The notes beneath the pieces are model-generated. The model was not told the origin of the DNA. It saw nothing but the letters and a program-made list of their open reading frames with translations, and did no database searches. The translations under genes and the position numbers were made by a program. This document shows, in pieces, positions 1 through 7,909 of a DNA stretch of 11,628 nt. How positions within the stretch are numbered: position 1 is the stretch's first letter; each line of letters begins with the position of its first letter. Origin of the DNA: Lishizhenia sp. (GTDB taxonomy: Bacteria; Bacteroidota; Bacteroidia; Flavobacteriales_D; Crocinitomicaceae); assembly GCA_007117055.1 (NCBI GenBank), contig SKHH01000199.1, positions 1-11,628 of the forward strand. Direction: 5' to 3'.

Positions 1-723
1 AAACATAATAACGCTTGTGGTGTTGCAACAAGAACTTCTGTAGCAGAAGCCTATGAAGCAGCTCTAGCCGGCGACCCTGTTTCTGCGTTTGGAGGAATTT
101 TAATTAGCAATACAGCACTTGACCTAGCCACAGCAGAAAAAATCAATGATTTATTTTGTGAGGTGGTAATAGCTCCAAACTATGATTCAGCTGGACTTGA
201 GTTATTAAAATCAAAAAAGAATCGTATTATTCTCGTTCAAAAAAATATAGAATTGCCGAAAAAGCAAATTCGCAGTATTTTAAATGGTGTACTTGAACAA
301 GAAAAAGACCTTATTACAGATCAAATAAGTGATTTTGAATCTGTAACAAGCTCAAAACCAACAGAACAAGAGTTGAAGGATTTGGCATTTGCGAATAAAT
401 TAGCAAAACATACTAAATCCAACACCATTGTATTGGCAAAAAACGGTCAATTATTGGCAAGTGGAACAGGTCAAACATCAAGAGTAGACGCTTTGAATCA
501 AGCAATTCACAAGGCGAATTCTTTTGGCTTTGACTTAAAAGGAGCAGTAATGGCTTCTGATGCATTTTTTCCATTTCCCGATTGTGTAGAAATTGCGGAT
601 AAAGCCGGTATTTCTGCGGTAATTCAACCAGGAGGATCTATTAAAGACCAGTTGTCTATTGATTATTGTAACACCAATAACTTAGCGATGGTGTTTACCG
701 GAAATAGACACTTTAAACATTAG
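1..723 (+). CDS. purH: Bifunctional AICAR transformylase / IMP cyclohydrolase PurH, C-terminal part (5' truncated by window)
   Basis: This is the 3' end of PurH, open from base 1 (frame 1) to the TAG at 721-723, giving 240 residues. The family is about 510 residues, so the N-terminal IMP cyclohydrolase domain and the start of the transformylase domain lie outside. The visible part is the AICAR formyltransferase domain, which transfers a formyl group from 10-formyl-THF to AICAR in the second-last step of IMP synthesis; the enzyme is cytosolic. Diagnostic motifs are KHNNACGVA at the very start (family form KHxNPCG, with the catalytic Lys-His pair), DPVSAFGGIL, QPGGSIKDQ near the C-terminus, and the ending MVFTGNRHFKH. 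Ala replaces the usual Pro of the NPCG motif. The mre cluster follows after 128 bases. Identification is firm from several separate motifs in one frame. Confidence 0.96.
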   Translation, partial: KHNNACGVATRTSVAEAYEAALAGDPVSAFGGILISNTALDLATAEKINDLFCEVVIAPNYDSAGLELLKSKKNRIILVQKNIELPKKQIRSILNGVLEQEKDLITDQISDFESVTSSKPTEQELKDLAFANKLAKHTKSNTIVLAKNGQLLASGTGQTSRVDALNQAIHKANSFGFDLKGAVMASDAFFPFPDCVEIADKAGISAVIQPGGSIKDQLSIDYCNTNNLAMVFTGNRHFKH

Positions 724-741
724 AAAACACGATCAAATTGA

Positions 742-771
742 AAAATCGTTTTATAGACTTTAAAAGATTTT
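742..771 (+). terminator. Weak AT-rich inverted repeat after purH, possible terminator
   Basis: AAAATCGTTTTA at 742-753 pairs with TAAAAGATTTT at 761-771, giving 11 base pairs with one bulged base and a short loop. It starts 18 bases after the purH stop. The stem is almost all A/T and no strong T-run follows, so it is only a weak candidate for ending purH transcription. The mre genes could equally be read through from purH. I found no good TAnnTTTG promoter between purH and mreB. Confidence 0.22.
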
Positions 772-851
772 AATTTAACATTAGTGTCGTTAACATTTAT
801 TACGTATTTTTATACGGAGGAATATATTAAAGAATTTGTGCAAGCTGAAAA

Positions 852-1877
852 ATGGGATTATTTAACTTTTTAACACAGGAAATTGCAATTGACTTAGGAA
901 CAGCAAACACTTTGATCATTCAAAACGACAAAGTGGTTGTAGATGAACCTTCCATTGTTGCAAGAGACATTCAATCAGGGAAGATTGTTGCTATTGGTAA
1001 GAAAGCGCAACAAATGCATGGTAAAACCCATAAATTGATTGAAACAGTGAGGCCATTGAAAGATGGGGTAATTGCCGATTTTCAAAGTGCGGAACAAATG
1101 ATCCGAGGAATGATCAAAATGATCAAAGGCGGTAAAAGTTTAGTAAATCCAAGTTTGCGTATGGTAATATGTATTCCTAGTGGTATTACTGAGGTTGAAA
1201 AACGAGCGGTTCGTGACTCTGCTGAACATGCAGGAGCCAAAGAAGTTTACCTTATTCACGAGCCAATGGCAGCAGCAATTGGTATTGGTATAGACGTAGA
1301 AGAGCCTATGGGGAATATGATTATTGACATAGGAGGTGGTACTTCTGAAATTGCTGTTATTGCGCTGGGTGGTATTGTTTGTGATAAATCGATTCGCGTA
1401 GCGGGTGATGATTTCACCAATGATATTGAAGAATATATGCGTCGTCAGCACAATATTTTAGTTGGTGAACGTACTGCAGAACAAATTAAAATAGAAATTG
1501 GAGCAGCTATTGCAGAATTGGATAATCCACCTGATGATTATGCGGTTCAAGGAAGAGACTTAATGACAGGAATCCCTAAAGAAATCGTTGTTTCGTATTC
1601 TGAAATTGCTCATGCACTCGATAAAACGATTTCAAAAATTGAGGAAGCAATATTAAGCGCGCTAGAGATGACTCCTCCGGAATTATCTGCAGATATTTAT
1701 AAAACAGGTATCTATTTAGCTGGTGGTGGTTCTATGCTCAGAGGTCTTGATAAGCGAATTTCAATGAAAACGAAATTGCCTGTTCATATTGCTGAAGATC
1801 CGCTAAGAGCAGTTGCTAGAGGAACTAGCATTGCATTAAAAAATATTGATCGTTTCCAATTCTTAATAAGAGACTAA
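852..1877 (+). CDS. mreB: Rod shape-determining protein MreB (bacterial actin homologue)
   Basis: MreB is the actin-like ATPase that forms membrane-associated filaments under the inner membrane and positions the lateral-wall synthesis complex. The 341-residue length is normal for the family. Visible nucleotide-binding motifs are phosphate 1 (IDLGTANT, residues 13-20), the HEPMAAAIG segment with Glu137, expected to be the hydrolysis residue, phosphate 2 (DIGGGTSEIAVI, 159-170) and the adenosine motif (LAGGGSMLRG, 289-298). The N-terminus (MGLFNFLTQ) is amphipathic and may touch the membrane. ATG 852 is the first possible start because TGA lies in frame at 846-848. There is no Shine-Dalgarno at normal distance; a GGAGG at 816-820 ends 31 bases upstream, too far to serve this start. 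It heads the mreBCD-mrdA-rodA cluster. Confidence 0.97.
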   Translation: MGLFNFLTQEIAIDLGTANTLIIQNDKVVVDEPSIVARDIQSGKIVAIGKKAQQMHGKTHKLIETVRPLKDGVIADFQSAEQMIRGMIKMIKGGKSLVNPSLRMVICIPSGITEVEKRAVRDSAEHAGAKEVYLIHEPMAAAIGIGIDVEEPMGNMIIDIGGGTSEIAVIALGGIVCDKSIRVAGDDFTNDIEEYMRRQHNILVGERTAEQIKIEIGAAIAELDNPPDDYAVQGRDLMTGIPKEIVVSYSEIAHALDKTISKIEEAILSALEMTPPELSADIYKTGIYLAGGGSMLRGLDKRISMKTKLPVHIAEDPLRAVARGTSIALKNIDRFQFLIRD

Positions 1878-1896
1878 TAGATTGAAAAAATAATTC

Positions 1897-2730
1897 ATGC
1901 GTAATCTTATTGCATTTTTTCAACGGTTCAGAGTTTTTCTTGTATTTCTGGCGTTGCAGTTACTTGCTTTAGGATCCTATTTTTCTTTTGTTAGTTACCC
2001 GAGAACACAGTTCTTTAATACCTCCAATACTGTGGCTGCAAAACTTTTGACAACACAGCGCGATATAACAAAACACTTTTTTTTAGATCAAGAGAATAGA
2101 GTATTACAGGAAGAAATATCAAGACTTAAAAATCAATTAGACCATGCGCTCTCATCGAAAGATTCATCTGAAATAATTACAGATAGCCTAAAGGGTTTTT
2201 CATATACCTTTTTTCCAGCTACTGTCATTAACGCATCCTATTCACGAAAGAACAATTACTTTACGATTAATGTTGGAGCAAGTGATGGTATTCAACCAAA
2301 AATGGGCGTAATTACAGCTCATGGGGTGGTCGGAGTAGTTTATGATGTATCAACACATTTTGCTGTAGTGAAATCCATTCTTACTGAAAACTTTAATTTG
2401 AGTGCTTATATCTCTTCAAATAAAGCATTTGGTATAATAAAGTACCTAGATTTAAACCCAAAGCAAGTCTCATTAACAGGAATTTCAAATGATATTGAGC
2501 TAAATATTGGTGATACTATTTTCACTATGGGTAGTGGAGGATATTTTCCGTCAGGTATTCCAATTGGCAAAATAGTGGAGTATACTGTAATTGAAGGCAA
2601 GCCGTTGTGGGACATTTCCGTTGAATTATTTCAAGATATGCGCAAGCTGCATTATGTTCAGGTAATCAAACATATTAAGGAGCTTGAATTAACAGAGTTA
2701 GAAAATCAAATTGAAGAATATCATCCGTAA
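1897..2730 (+). CDS. mreC: Rod shape-determining protein MreC
   Basis: MreC is a bitopic inner-membrane protein whose periplasmic part binds and activates PBP2 in the elongation complex. The 277 residues show a short basic cytoplasmic start, one membrane helix at about 12-32, a probable coiled coil at about 60-88 (EEISRLKNQLDHAL region), and the paired beta-domains from about 105 to 260. Family-typical stretches are NVGASDGIQPKMGVI (125-139), GVVGVV (143-148), and MGSGGYFPSGIPIGKI (211-226). It follows mreB after 19 bases, and its TAA (2728-2730) directly touches the mreD ATG. The identification combines position and sequence and is firm. Confidence 0.93.
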   Translation: MRNLIAFFQRFRVFLVFLALQLLALGSYFSFVSYPRTQFFNTSNTVAAKLLTTQRDITKHFFLDQENRVLQEEISRLKNQLDHALSSKDSSEIITDSLKGFSYTFFPATVINASYSRKNNYFTINVGASDGIQPKMGVITAHGVVGVVYDVSTHFAVVKSILTENFNLSAYISSNKAFGIIKYLDLNPKQVSLTGISNDIELNIGDTIFTMGSGGYFPSGIPIGKIVEYTVIEGKPLWDISVELFQDMRKLHYVQVIKHIKELELTELENQIEEYHP

Positions 2731-3243
2731 ATGCCTAATTCATTAAAACATATCGTCCGTTTTATATTGTTCGTTCTTGTGCAAGGGCTGGTTGTTGGTC
2801 AGATTGAATTTGGAATGGGTATTCATCCGCTGATTTATCCGTTATTTATTTTACTGCTGCCTTTTGATATGCGACCAATTATTATCATGTTGATTGCTTT
2901 TGCTTGTGGACTATCCATTGACTTTATGATGAATACATTCGGGCTACATGCAAGTGCGGCTGTATTTGTCGCCTATTTCAGACCACAACTTTATCGTTTA
3001 TTTTCTCCAAGAGACGGGTACGATGTAATGAAAGAACCCACTCTTCAAGAATGGGGTTATACGTGGTTTTTATCTGTTACCAGTACTACAGTCTTTTTAC
3101 ATCACCTATGGTTTTTTGCCTTAGAGATATTTAAAACTTCCGAGTGGTGGAATATTTTGAAATCTACTTTTTTAAGTGCTATAATTTCACTTGTATTAAT
3201 GTTGATAACACAAATTCTTTTCTTCAAAAAAGAAAAATTATAA
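2731..3243 (+). CDS. mreD: Rod shape-determining protein MreD
   Basis: This 170-residue polytopic membrane protein starts exactly at the base after the mreC stop (TAAATG junction). About five hydrophobic segments are visible (roughly 7-24, 28-46, 49-66, 108-130 and 143-166), as expected for MreD, which partners MreC in the elongation complex. The segment HPLIYPLFILLLPFDM matches the usual second-helix region of Bacteroidota MreD proteins. MreD evolves fast, so the call rests mainly on size, topology and its position between mreC and mrdA. One base separates it from the next gene. Confidence 0.88.
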   Translation: MPNSLKHIVRFILFVLVQGLVVGQIEFGMGIHPLIYPLFILLLPFDMRPIIIMLIAFACGLSIDFMMNTFGLHASAAVFVAYFRPQLYRLFSPRDGYDVMKEPTLQEWGYTWFLSVTSTTVFLHHLWFFALEIFKTSEWWNILKSTFLSAIISLVLMLITQILFFKKEKL

Positions 3244-3244
3244 G

Positions 3245-5110
3245 ATGAATTTAGAGGGGCGTAGATTAGTATTTCTCTTGTTATTTCTAGGTGTAGGAAT
3301 CATTTTTACATTGCGCCTTTTTTACATGCAAGTCATGGATGACCAATGGATAACAAGAGCGGCTGAAGTTTCTCAAAAACAGCTAACCATAAAGCCCCCA
3401 AGGGGTATTTTGTACGATAGAAATGGTGTTAAAGTTGTCTCTAATAAAACCTATTATAACTTGATGTTTGTGGAAAACCAAATCAAGGATTTAGATACCT
3501 TAGCGTTTGCCCAATTACTAGAAATTGAACCACACGAAGTAGAAGAACGTTTTGAAGCTATTCGGAAAAGTTTGGATAGAAAAACACGCGATAGAAAAAC
3601 AGGTAGAGACACTATAGTTAATGACTACAGACGTTATCTGCCCTATGCGTTTATAAAGGAATTAACTGCACAAGAAATTGCTAAAATTGCTACTGAATTA
3701 CCAAATTTTCCAGGTTTTTATGAAGAAGCCATCAGTATGAGGGACTATCCGTATCCCGTGGGAGCAAATATTTTTGGCTACTTGAATGAAATTAGACCAC
3801 ATGAATTAGAGGCCGATCGGTATTTCTACCGGATTGGTGATGTAATTGGAAGAGCTGGTTTAGAACGTTATTACGAAAAGCACCTTAGGGGACAAAAAGG
3901 AACGCGATTTATTATTTCCTCTGCCCGTGGAAAAGTTGTAGATAACTTTGCCGATGGAAAACTAGACACACCAGCGGTGCAAGGTTTTCCATTACATCTA
4001 GGAATTGATATTGACCTCCAAGCTTATGGAGAGCAATTAATGGAAAATAAACTAGGCAGTGTTGTAGCGATAGAACCAAAAACAGGCGAAATTTTAGCTT
4101 TAGTAAGTGCCCCAAGCTATGACCCGAATAGTTTAGTAGGTGCTAGAAACATTAAAAAAAATTATGCAACATTAGTTCAAGATAGTTTAAAACCATTATT
4201 TCCAAGACCACTGCAAGCTGAGTATCCACCAGGGTCGATTTTTAAATTGATTCAAGCATTGTCAGGTATGCAAGAAAAAGTAATTACCGAAAACACTAGC
4301 TTTCCGTGTAATCGTTCTATGGTAGGCTGCCATAACCACCCAACAGCACAAAATATTCAACAGGCAGTTCAATTTTCTTGTAATCCTTATTTTTATTATC
4401 AAGTACGTAGATTTATACACCAAGGAAAACATAAAAACGCATACAAGGATGCTGCCATCGGACTAGATATTTGGGTAAAGTATATGAAAAGTTTTGGTTT
4501 AGGAATCCCTTTAGAAACAGATATTTTTGGTATTCGAAAAGGGGTTATTCCGAATGTTGCTTTTTACAATCATTGGTACGGTGAATATAGATGGCAGTGG
4601 TCTACAATTCGTTCTATTAGTATCGGTCAAGGTGAGGTAAAAGTAACGCCGTTACAAATGGCTAACTTGGCGGCAATCATGGCTAATAGGGGTTATTACT
4701 ATACACCACATATTGTAAAAAGTATTGGAGAGGACGGTCCTTTGCCGCGCTTTAGAGAAAAGCATTACACTATGGTAGATTCAACACATTTTGCCCCTGT
4801 AGTTGAAGGCATGAGGCGAGTGGTAGAGGAAGCTGGAGGTACAGCAAGAAGAGCAAGAATAAAAGATATTGTTGTAGCGGGAAAAACAGGAACGGCCCAA
4901 AACCCACATGGTGAAGACCATTCTGTTTTTATCGCATTTGCACCTTTCGATGATCCGAAAATTGCCATTGCTGTATTTGTCGAAAACGCTGGTTTTGGAG
5001 GGACTTGGGCTGCACCCATTGCGAGTCTAATGATGGAGAAATATTTGAAAGGAAGCATTTCAGACGAGCTAAAAGAAAAACGAATACTTGAATCAAGGAT
5101 TACACCATGA
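3245..5110 (+). CDS. mrdA: Penicillin-binding protein 2 (elongation-specific peptidoglycan D,D-transpeptidase)
   Basis: PBP2 cross-links new peptidoglycan made by RodA during lateral-wall growth. The 621 residues comprise a short cytoplasmic tail, one membrane anchor (about 7-28), the non-catalytic pedestal (about 45-255, with the family start PPRGILYDRNG), and the transpeptidase domain. Catalytic motifs are present and in order: SIFK with nucleophile Ser331 and Lys334, SCN (Ser378-Asn380), and KTGTA (from Lys547). The gene starts one base after mreD and its TGA overlaps the rodA ATG as ATGA. Between the first two motifs is a Cys/His-rich stretch (Cys355, Cys362, His363, His365), with Cys379 inside the SCN motif; this could bind metal. 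All class B PBP landmarks are intact. Confidence 0.96.
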   Translation: MNLEGRRLVFLLLFLGVGIIFTLRLFYMQVMDDQWITRAAEVSQKQLTIKPPRGILYDRNGVKVVSNKTYYNLMFVENQIKDLDTLAFAQLLEIEPHEVEERFEAIRKSLDRKTRDRKTGRDTIVNDYRRYLPYAFIKELTAQEIAKIATELPNFPGFYEEAISMRDYPYPVGANIFGYLNEIRPHELEADRYFYRIGDVIGRAGLERYYEKHLRGQKGTRFIISSARGKVVDNFADGKLDTPAVQGFPLHLGIDIDLQAYGEQLMENKLGSVVAIEPKTGEILALVSAPSYDPNSLVGARNIKKNYATLVQDSLKPLFPRPLQAEYPPGSIFKLIQALSGMQEKVITENTSFPCNRSMVGCHNHPTAQNIQQAVQFSCNPYFYYQVRRFIHQGKHKNAYKDAAIGLDIWVKYMKSFGLGIPLETDIFGIRKGVIPNVAFYNHWYGEYRWQWSTIRSISIGQGEVKVTPLQMANLAAIMANRGYYYTPHIVKSIGEDGPLPRFREKHYTMVDSTHFAPVVEGMRRVVEEAGGTARRARIKDIVVAGKTGTAQNPHGEDHSVFIAFAPFDDPKIAIAVFVENAGFGGTWAAPIASLMMEKYLKGSISDELKEKRILESRITP

Positions 5111-6510
5111 GACATTCATCTAGAAAATATAAGTTTACGTATGATTGGCTATTGATGCTCATAGTGTTTGTGTTGCTTGTTTTTGGACTCATCAATTTAT
5201 ATTCTGCAGCTTATCAACCTGAACACCCTTCTTTTTTTGATTTCCGTACACTATATGGAAAGCAATTATTTTGGATAGGAATGGGTGTTTTTTTGGGTGT
5301 TGTTATTTCATTGATTGATTCAGAATACATTCGGAAATTGACCCCTACAGCATTTTTTGTAGTACTCGTATTATTGGTGCTGGTTTTATTTACAGAACCG
5401 ATTAATGGTGCTCGTTCGTGGCTTGGTATTGGTCCTTTCGGAATTCAGCCGTCAGAGTTTTCTAAATTTACCACAGCGTTAATGATTGGTTATATTATTC
5501 AGGGTGAACGAGGAAAAAACATTTCTAAAAATACGGTTTTTAAAGTCGGATTTATTTTACTCTTAGCTATGTTTTTAGTGCTTTTTCAAAATGATACAGG
5601 AACATTTTTAGTATTTTCCGCTTTTTTCTTTGTATTGTATCGTGAAGGTATCACTTTTGACCCTATTCTCCTGTTTTTCCTGAATAATTTATTTAGGTTA
5701 CGATTAAAAAGTACGTGGGTAGGTGTTCACTTTATACCGGTACTTTTTGTTTTAATATTCTTTGGTATCATTACACTTTATTTCGCAGAATCTGAACACA
5801 GTTTTGCATTTTTTCCGGGTGCAGAAATTCCGGGTTGGTCTATATTAATTGGAATTCTTACGCTGCTTGGTATAATTGGTTATTTTCTATTAAAACAATT
5901 TAGCTCACAGCGCAATAAAAGAAAACTTACAACCATACTTTTTATCACCTATTTTTCTTCAATTTTGATGGTCGGCACAATTTCATATACGTATTTAAAT
6001 GTGTTACAGTATCATCAAAAAGTCCGAATTGATTTGTGGCTAGGTAAAATTCAAGATAAAGACGGAGAAGATTACAATAGGAATAGAGCCTTGGCAGCTG
6101 TTGGTTCAGGTGGTTTCAGTGGCGTTGGTTACCGTCAAGCAGTACTGTCGAGTCCAGAAAGTCAACATGTTCCAGAAAGTGAAACGGATTTTATTTTTTG
6201 CGTATATGGTGAAGAATGGGGCTTTTTAGGCTCTTCTATTTTAATGCTGCTGTATACGGCCTTATTAGTTCGTCTCGTGTTTTTAGCTGAAAGACAACGA
6301 AGTCGGTTTGCACGTGTTTTTATTTATTCCACCGCTATCATTATTTTTTATCATTTTGCCATTAACATTGGAATGAACATTGGAGTGTTACCTGTAATTG
6401 GAATTCCCTTGCCATTTTTGAGTTATGGAGGGTCGTCTATGATGGCTTTTTTAGTGATGATTTTTGTAGTTTTAAAACTGGATAGTCAACGAAAAGAGGT
6501 TTTAGCGTGA
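5107..6510 (+). CDS. rodA: RodA, SEDS-family peptidoglycan glycosyltransferase
   Basis: RodA polymerises lipid II into glycan strands as the partner of PBP2. SEDS signatures are clear: NGARSWLGIGPFGIQPSEF (100-118), QNDTGT (161-166), GSGGFSGVGY (333-342), the ETDFIF segment carrying the expected catalytic Asp361, and the C-terminal signature with PLPFLSYGGSS. At 467 residues it is nearly 100 longer than E. coli RodA (370). Much of the excess lies at about 200-300, where three hydrophobic segments (about 203-226, 243-263, 273-296) replace the single one usual before the large extracytoplasmic loop, suggesting about 12 rather than 10 membrane helices. The ATG overlaps the mrdA stop by 4 bases (ATGA), so translation is probably coupled and the pair made in step. 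Confidence 0.95.
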   Translation: MRHSSRKYKFTYDWLLMLIVFVLLVFGLINLYSAAYQPEHPSFFDFRTLYGKQLFWIGMGVFLGVVISLIDSEYIRKLTPTAFFVVLVLLVLVLFTEPINGARSWLGIGPFGIQPSEFSKFTTALMIGYIIQGERGKNISKNTVFKVGFILLLAMFLVLFQNDTGTFLVFSAFFFVLYREGITFDPILLFFLNNLFRLRLKSTWVGVHFIPVLFVLIFFGIITLYFAESEHSFAFFPGAEIPGWSILIGILTLLGIIGYFLLKQFSSQRNKRKLTTILFITYFSSILMVGTISYTYLNVLQYHQKVRIDLWLGKIQDKDGEDYNRNRALAAVGSGGFSGVGYRQAVLSSPESQHVPESETDFIFCVYGEEWGFLGSSILMLLYTALLVRLVFLAERQRSRFARVFIYSTAIIIFYHFAINIGMNIGVLPVIGIPLPFLSYGGSSMMAFLVMIFVVLKLDSQRKEVLA

Positions 6511-7379
6511 AACATTTTAAAACATATTACGCGCAAACGAGTCCTTTTGGTCAAGTGTTGTTATTACTCCTTACTGGTTTTATTACCTATAGTTTTTTGA
6601 GTATGGGAATTGCGCTTATCCTACAATCGTATGACAACACTATTCCTACGTTAAGTAGCGTCGCTTTTGCTGATAAGCACCCCGTTTTATTTATGTTACA
6701 ACACTTCATTCCCTTGCAGGTTGGTTTTTTATTTACTCCGGGCTTACTGTTTTTAATTTTATCAAAGGACAAGATTATTAAGAAAAAAGAAGCTCGTATA
6801 ACACTATCTATAATAGAGAGAATACTGTTACTCGTATTAGCGTTAAGTACATTTCTTTTATTGCCCTTACTAAGTGAAATGAATTTATCAATTCTAAGGG
6901 CATTAAATGTGGAAGAAGCACTAATTGCTCAAAAAGAAGCAAGTGATGCGCTCTTACAACAATTATTAACGACCCATTCAGGTTTTTTATTTGGGCTTTT
7001 TACCATTGCAATAATCACTGGTATTTCTGAAGAATTCGCATTCCGCGGTTTTATGTTTAACCATATATTTAGGACAACTCGAAAGCCGTTGTTAAGTATT
7101 GTGATAACTGCTTTTATTTTTGCTTTATTACATTTTAATTACTTACAGTTTATTCCATTGTTTGTGTTTGGAGCTATATTGACCATGATTTATTTTATAA
7201 CACGTCAATTGTGGCTTGTTATACTATTACACGTATTAAACAATGGATTTAACGTTTGGTGGTTATCAACAGCAACTTTTCCCAACTGGATGGAAAACAT
7301 ATACCTTGAAACAACAATCCCATCAACATTGCTGTTCATGGGATTGCTTTATTATTTTAGAAAAAAATTGATAGATTAA
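6507..7379 (+). CDS. CPBP-family (Abi/CAAX-like) intramembrane glutamic endopeptidase
   Basis: This is a 290-residue polytopic protein with about eight hydrophobic segments. It carries the three CPBP motifs: EEFAFR (Glu175, Glu176, Arg180), a helix with FALLHF (His209), and HVLNN (His242, Asn246). These residues form the membrane-embedded active site of the Rce1-like glutamic protease family, so it is probably catalytically competent. The substrate cannot be told from sequence. The start is GTG 6507, overlapping the rodA TGA as GTGA; the first membrane segment begins near residue 15, which fits this start and not the next ATG (6603). The coupling to rodA places it in the wall-elongation operon and hints at a role in the envelope, which is inference. 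Its 3' end faces the exbD gene with only 5 bases between stops, and a strong hairpin lies inside its last codons. Confidence 0.9.
   Translation: MKHFKTYYAQTSPFGQVLLLLLTGFITYSFLSMGIALILQSYDNTIPTLSSVAFADKHPVLFMLQHFIPLQVGFLFTPGLLFLILSKDKIIKKKEARITLSIIERILLLVLALSTFLLLPLLSEMNLSILRALNVEEALIAQKEASDALLQQLLTTHSGFLFGLFTIAIITGISEEFAFRGFMFNHIFRTTRKPLLSIVITAFIFALLHFNYLQFIPLFVFGAILTMIYFITRQLWLVILLHVLNNGFNVWWLSTATFPNWMENIYLETTIPSTLLFMGLLYYFRKKLID
7315..7346 (-). terminator. Hairpin inside the protease gene, candidate terminator of the opposing exbB-exbD operon
   Basis: CAATCCCAT (7315-7323) and ATGGGATTG (7338-7346) form a perfect 9-bp stem. After a C/C mismatch, AACA (7325-7328) pairs with TGTT (7333-7336) around a TTGC loop. 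On the minus strand it begins 38 bases past the exbD stop (7385) and is followed by TTGTTGTTTC, moderately T-rich. On the plus strand it is followed by CTTTATTATTTT, but ending there would cut the protease mRNA before its stop codon at 7377-7379. Termination of the minus-strand operon is therefore the more sensible reading. Confidence 0.5.
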
Positions 7380-7384
7380 CAGAA

Positions 7385-7903
7385 CTACTGAACACGAATG
7401 TTATACGATTTAACATTACCTTTCTCTGTAGCGCCGTAACCAATAGAATTAAAATTCAAATCACCTAAAATTTCACGTGCTTCGAAAATCATTCCCATAG
7501 GAACGGTTTCATCCGCTTTGAAACAGGTTATAACCTCTTCTTTCGGTGCTGTAAATTCAGCAGGCTTACTCGCCAATTTATCGGTTTTCCACTTTCCAAT
7601 GTAACCAATTCCATCTTTATGGATGATACCATCATATTGTACGGCGATTCCTTTCTCAAAAAGTGAAGCATCTCCTTTAATCGGAGGGCCGAGATAAACA
7701 AAGTCTACCTCACTACGCTGTTTAAAAGGGGTTAAATCCGTTAAACCGATACCAGATGCTGGTTGGATTTTCACCAATGGATCTACTTCTTTAGTTGTAG
7801 TAGCCACCATAAAGAAGAACAAAAGCATAAATACAATATCAGGAAGCGATGAGGTGTTAATACCAGGAGCTTTTTTACCGTCTTTTTTACCAAATTTTGC
7901 CAT
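7385..7903 (-). CDS. exbD: ExbD/TolR-family biopolymer transport protein (shorter paralogue)
   Basis: This 172-residue protein has a basic cytoplasmic start, a single membrane helix at about 19-36 beginning INTSSLPDIVFML with Asp22, the conserved proton-pathway aspartate of the family, and a periplasmic domain. The family core is visible near 124-146 (VITCFKADETVPMG followed by the dimer-helix region). ExbD works with an ExbB pentamer to turn proton flow into mechanical work on a TonB- or TolA-like partner. It is slightly longer than E. coli ExbD (141), with extra residues between helix and core (about 50-120). It is last in the minus-strand operon, 6 bases after the longer ExbD, and converges with the protease gene. 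Confidence 0.9.
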   Translation of the reverse strand: MAKFGKKDGKKAPGINTSSLPDIVFMLLFFFMVATTTKEVDPLVKIQPASGIGLTDLTPFKQRSEVDFVYLGPPIKGDASLFEKGIAVQYDGIIHKDGIGYIGKWKTDKLASKPAEFTAPKEEVITCFKADETVPMGMIFEAREILGDLNFNSIGYGATEKGNVKSYNIRVQ

Positions 7904-7909
7904 AGTTTC

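Noticed and set aside
816..873. GGAGG at 816-820 with a short GTG-started frame (838-873) overlapping the mreB start, as a possible leader peptide.
   Set aside because: The GGAGG lies 17 bases from the GTG and 31 from the mreB ATG, both too far. The frame is only 11 codons, and Bacteroidota mostly initiate without Shine-Dalgarno sequences.
1140..1451. Minus-strand open frame inside mreB.
   Set aside because: It lies fully within a clear conserved gene, has an Asn/Thr-rich composition and no family features.
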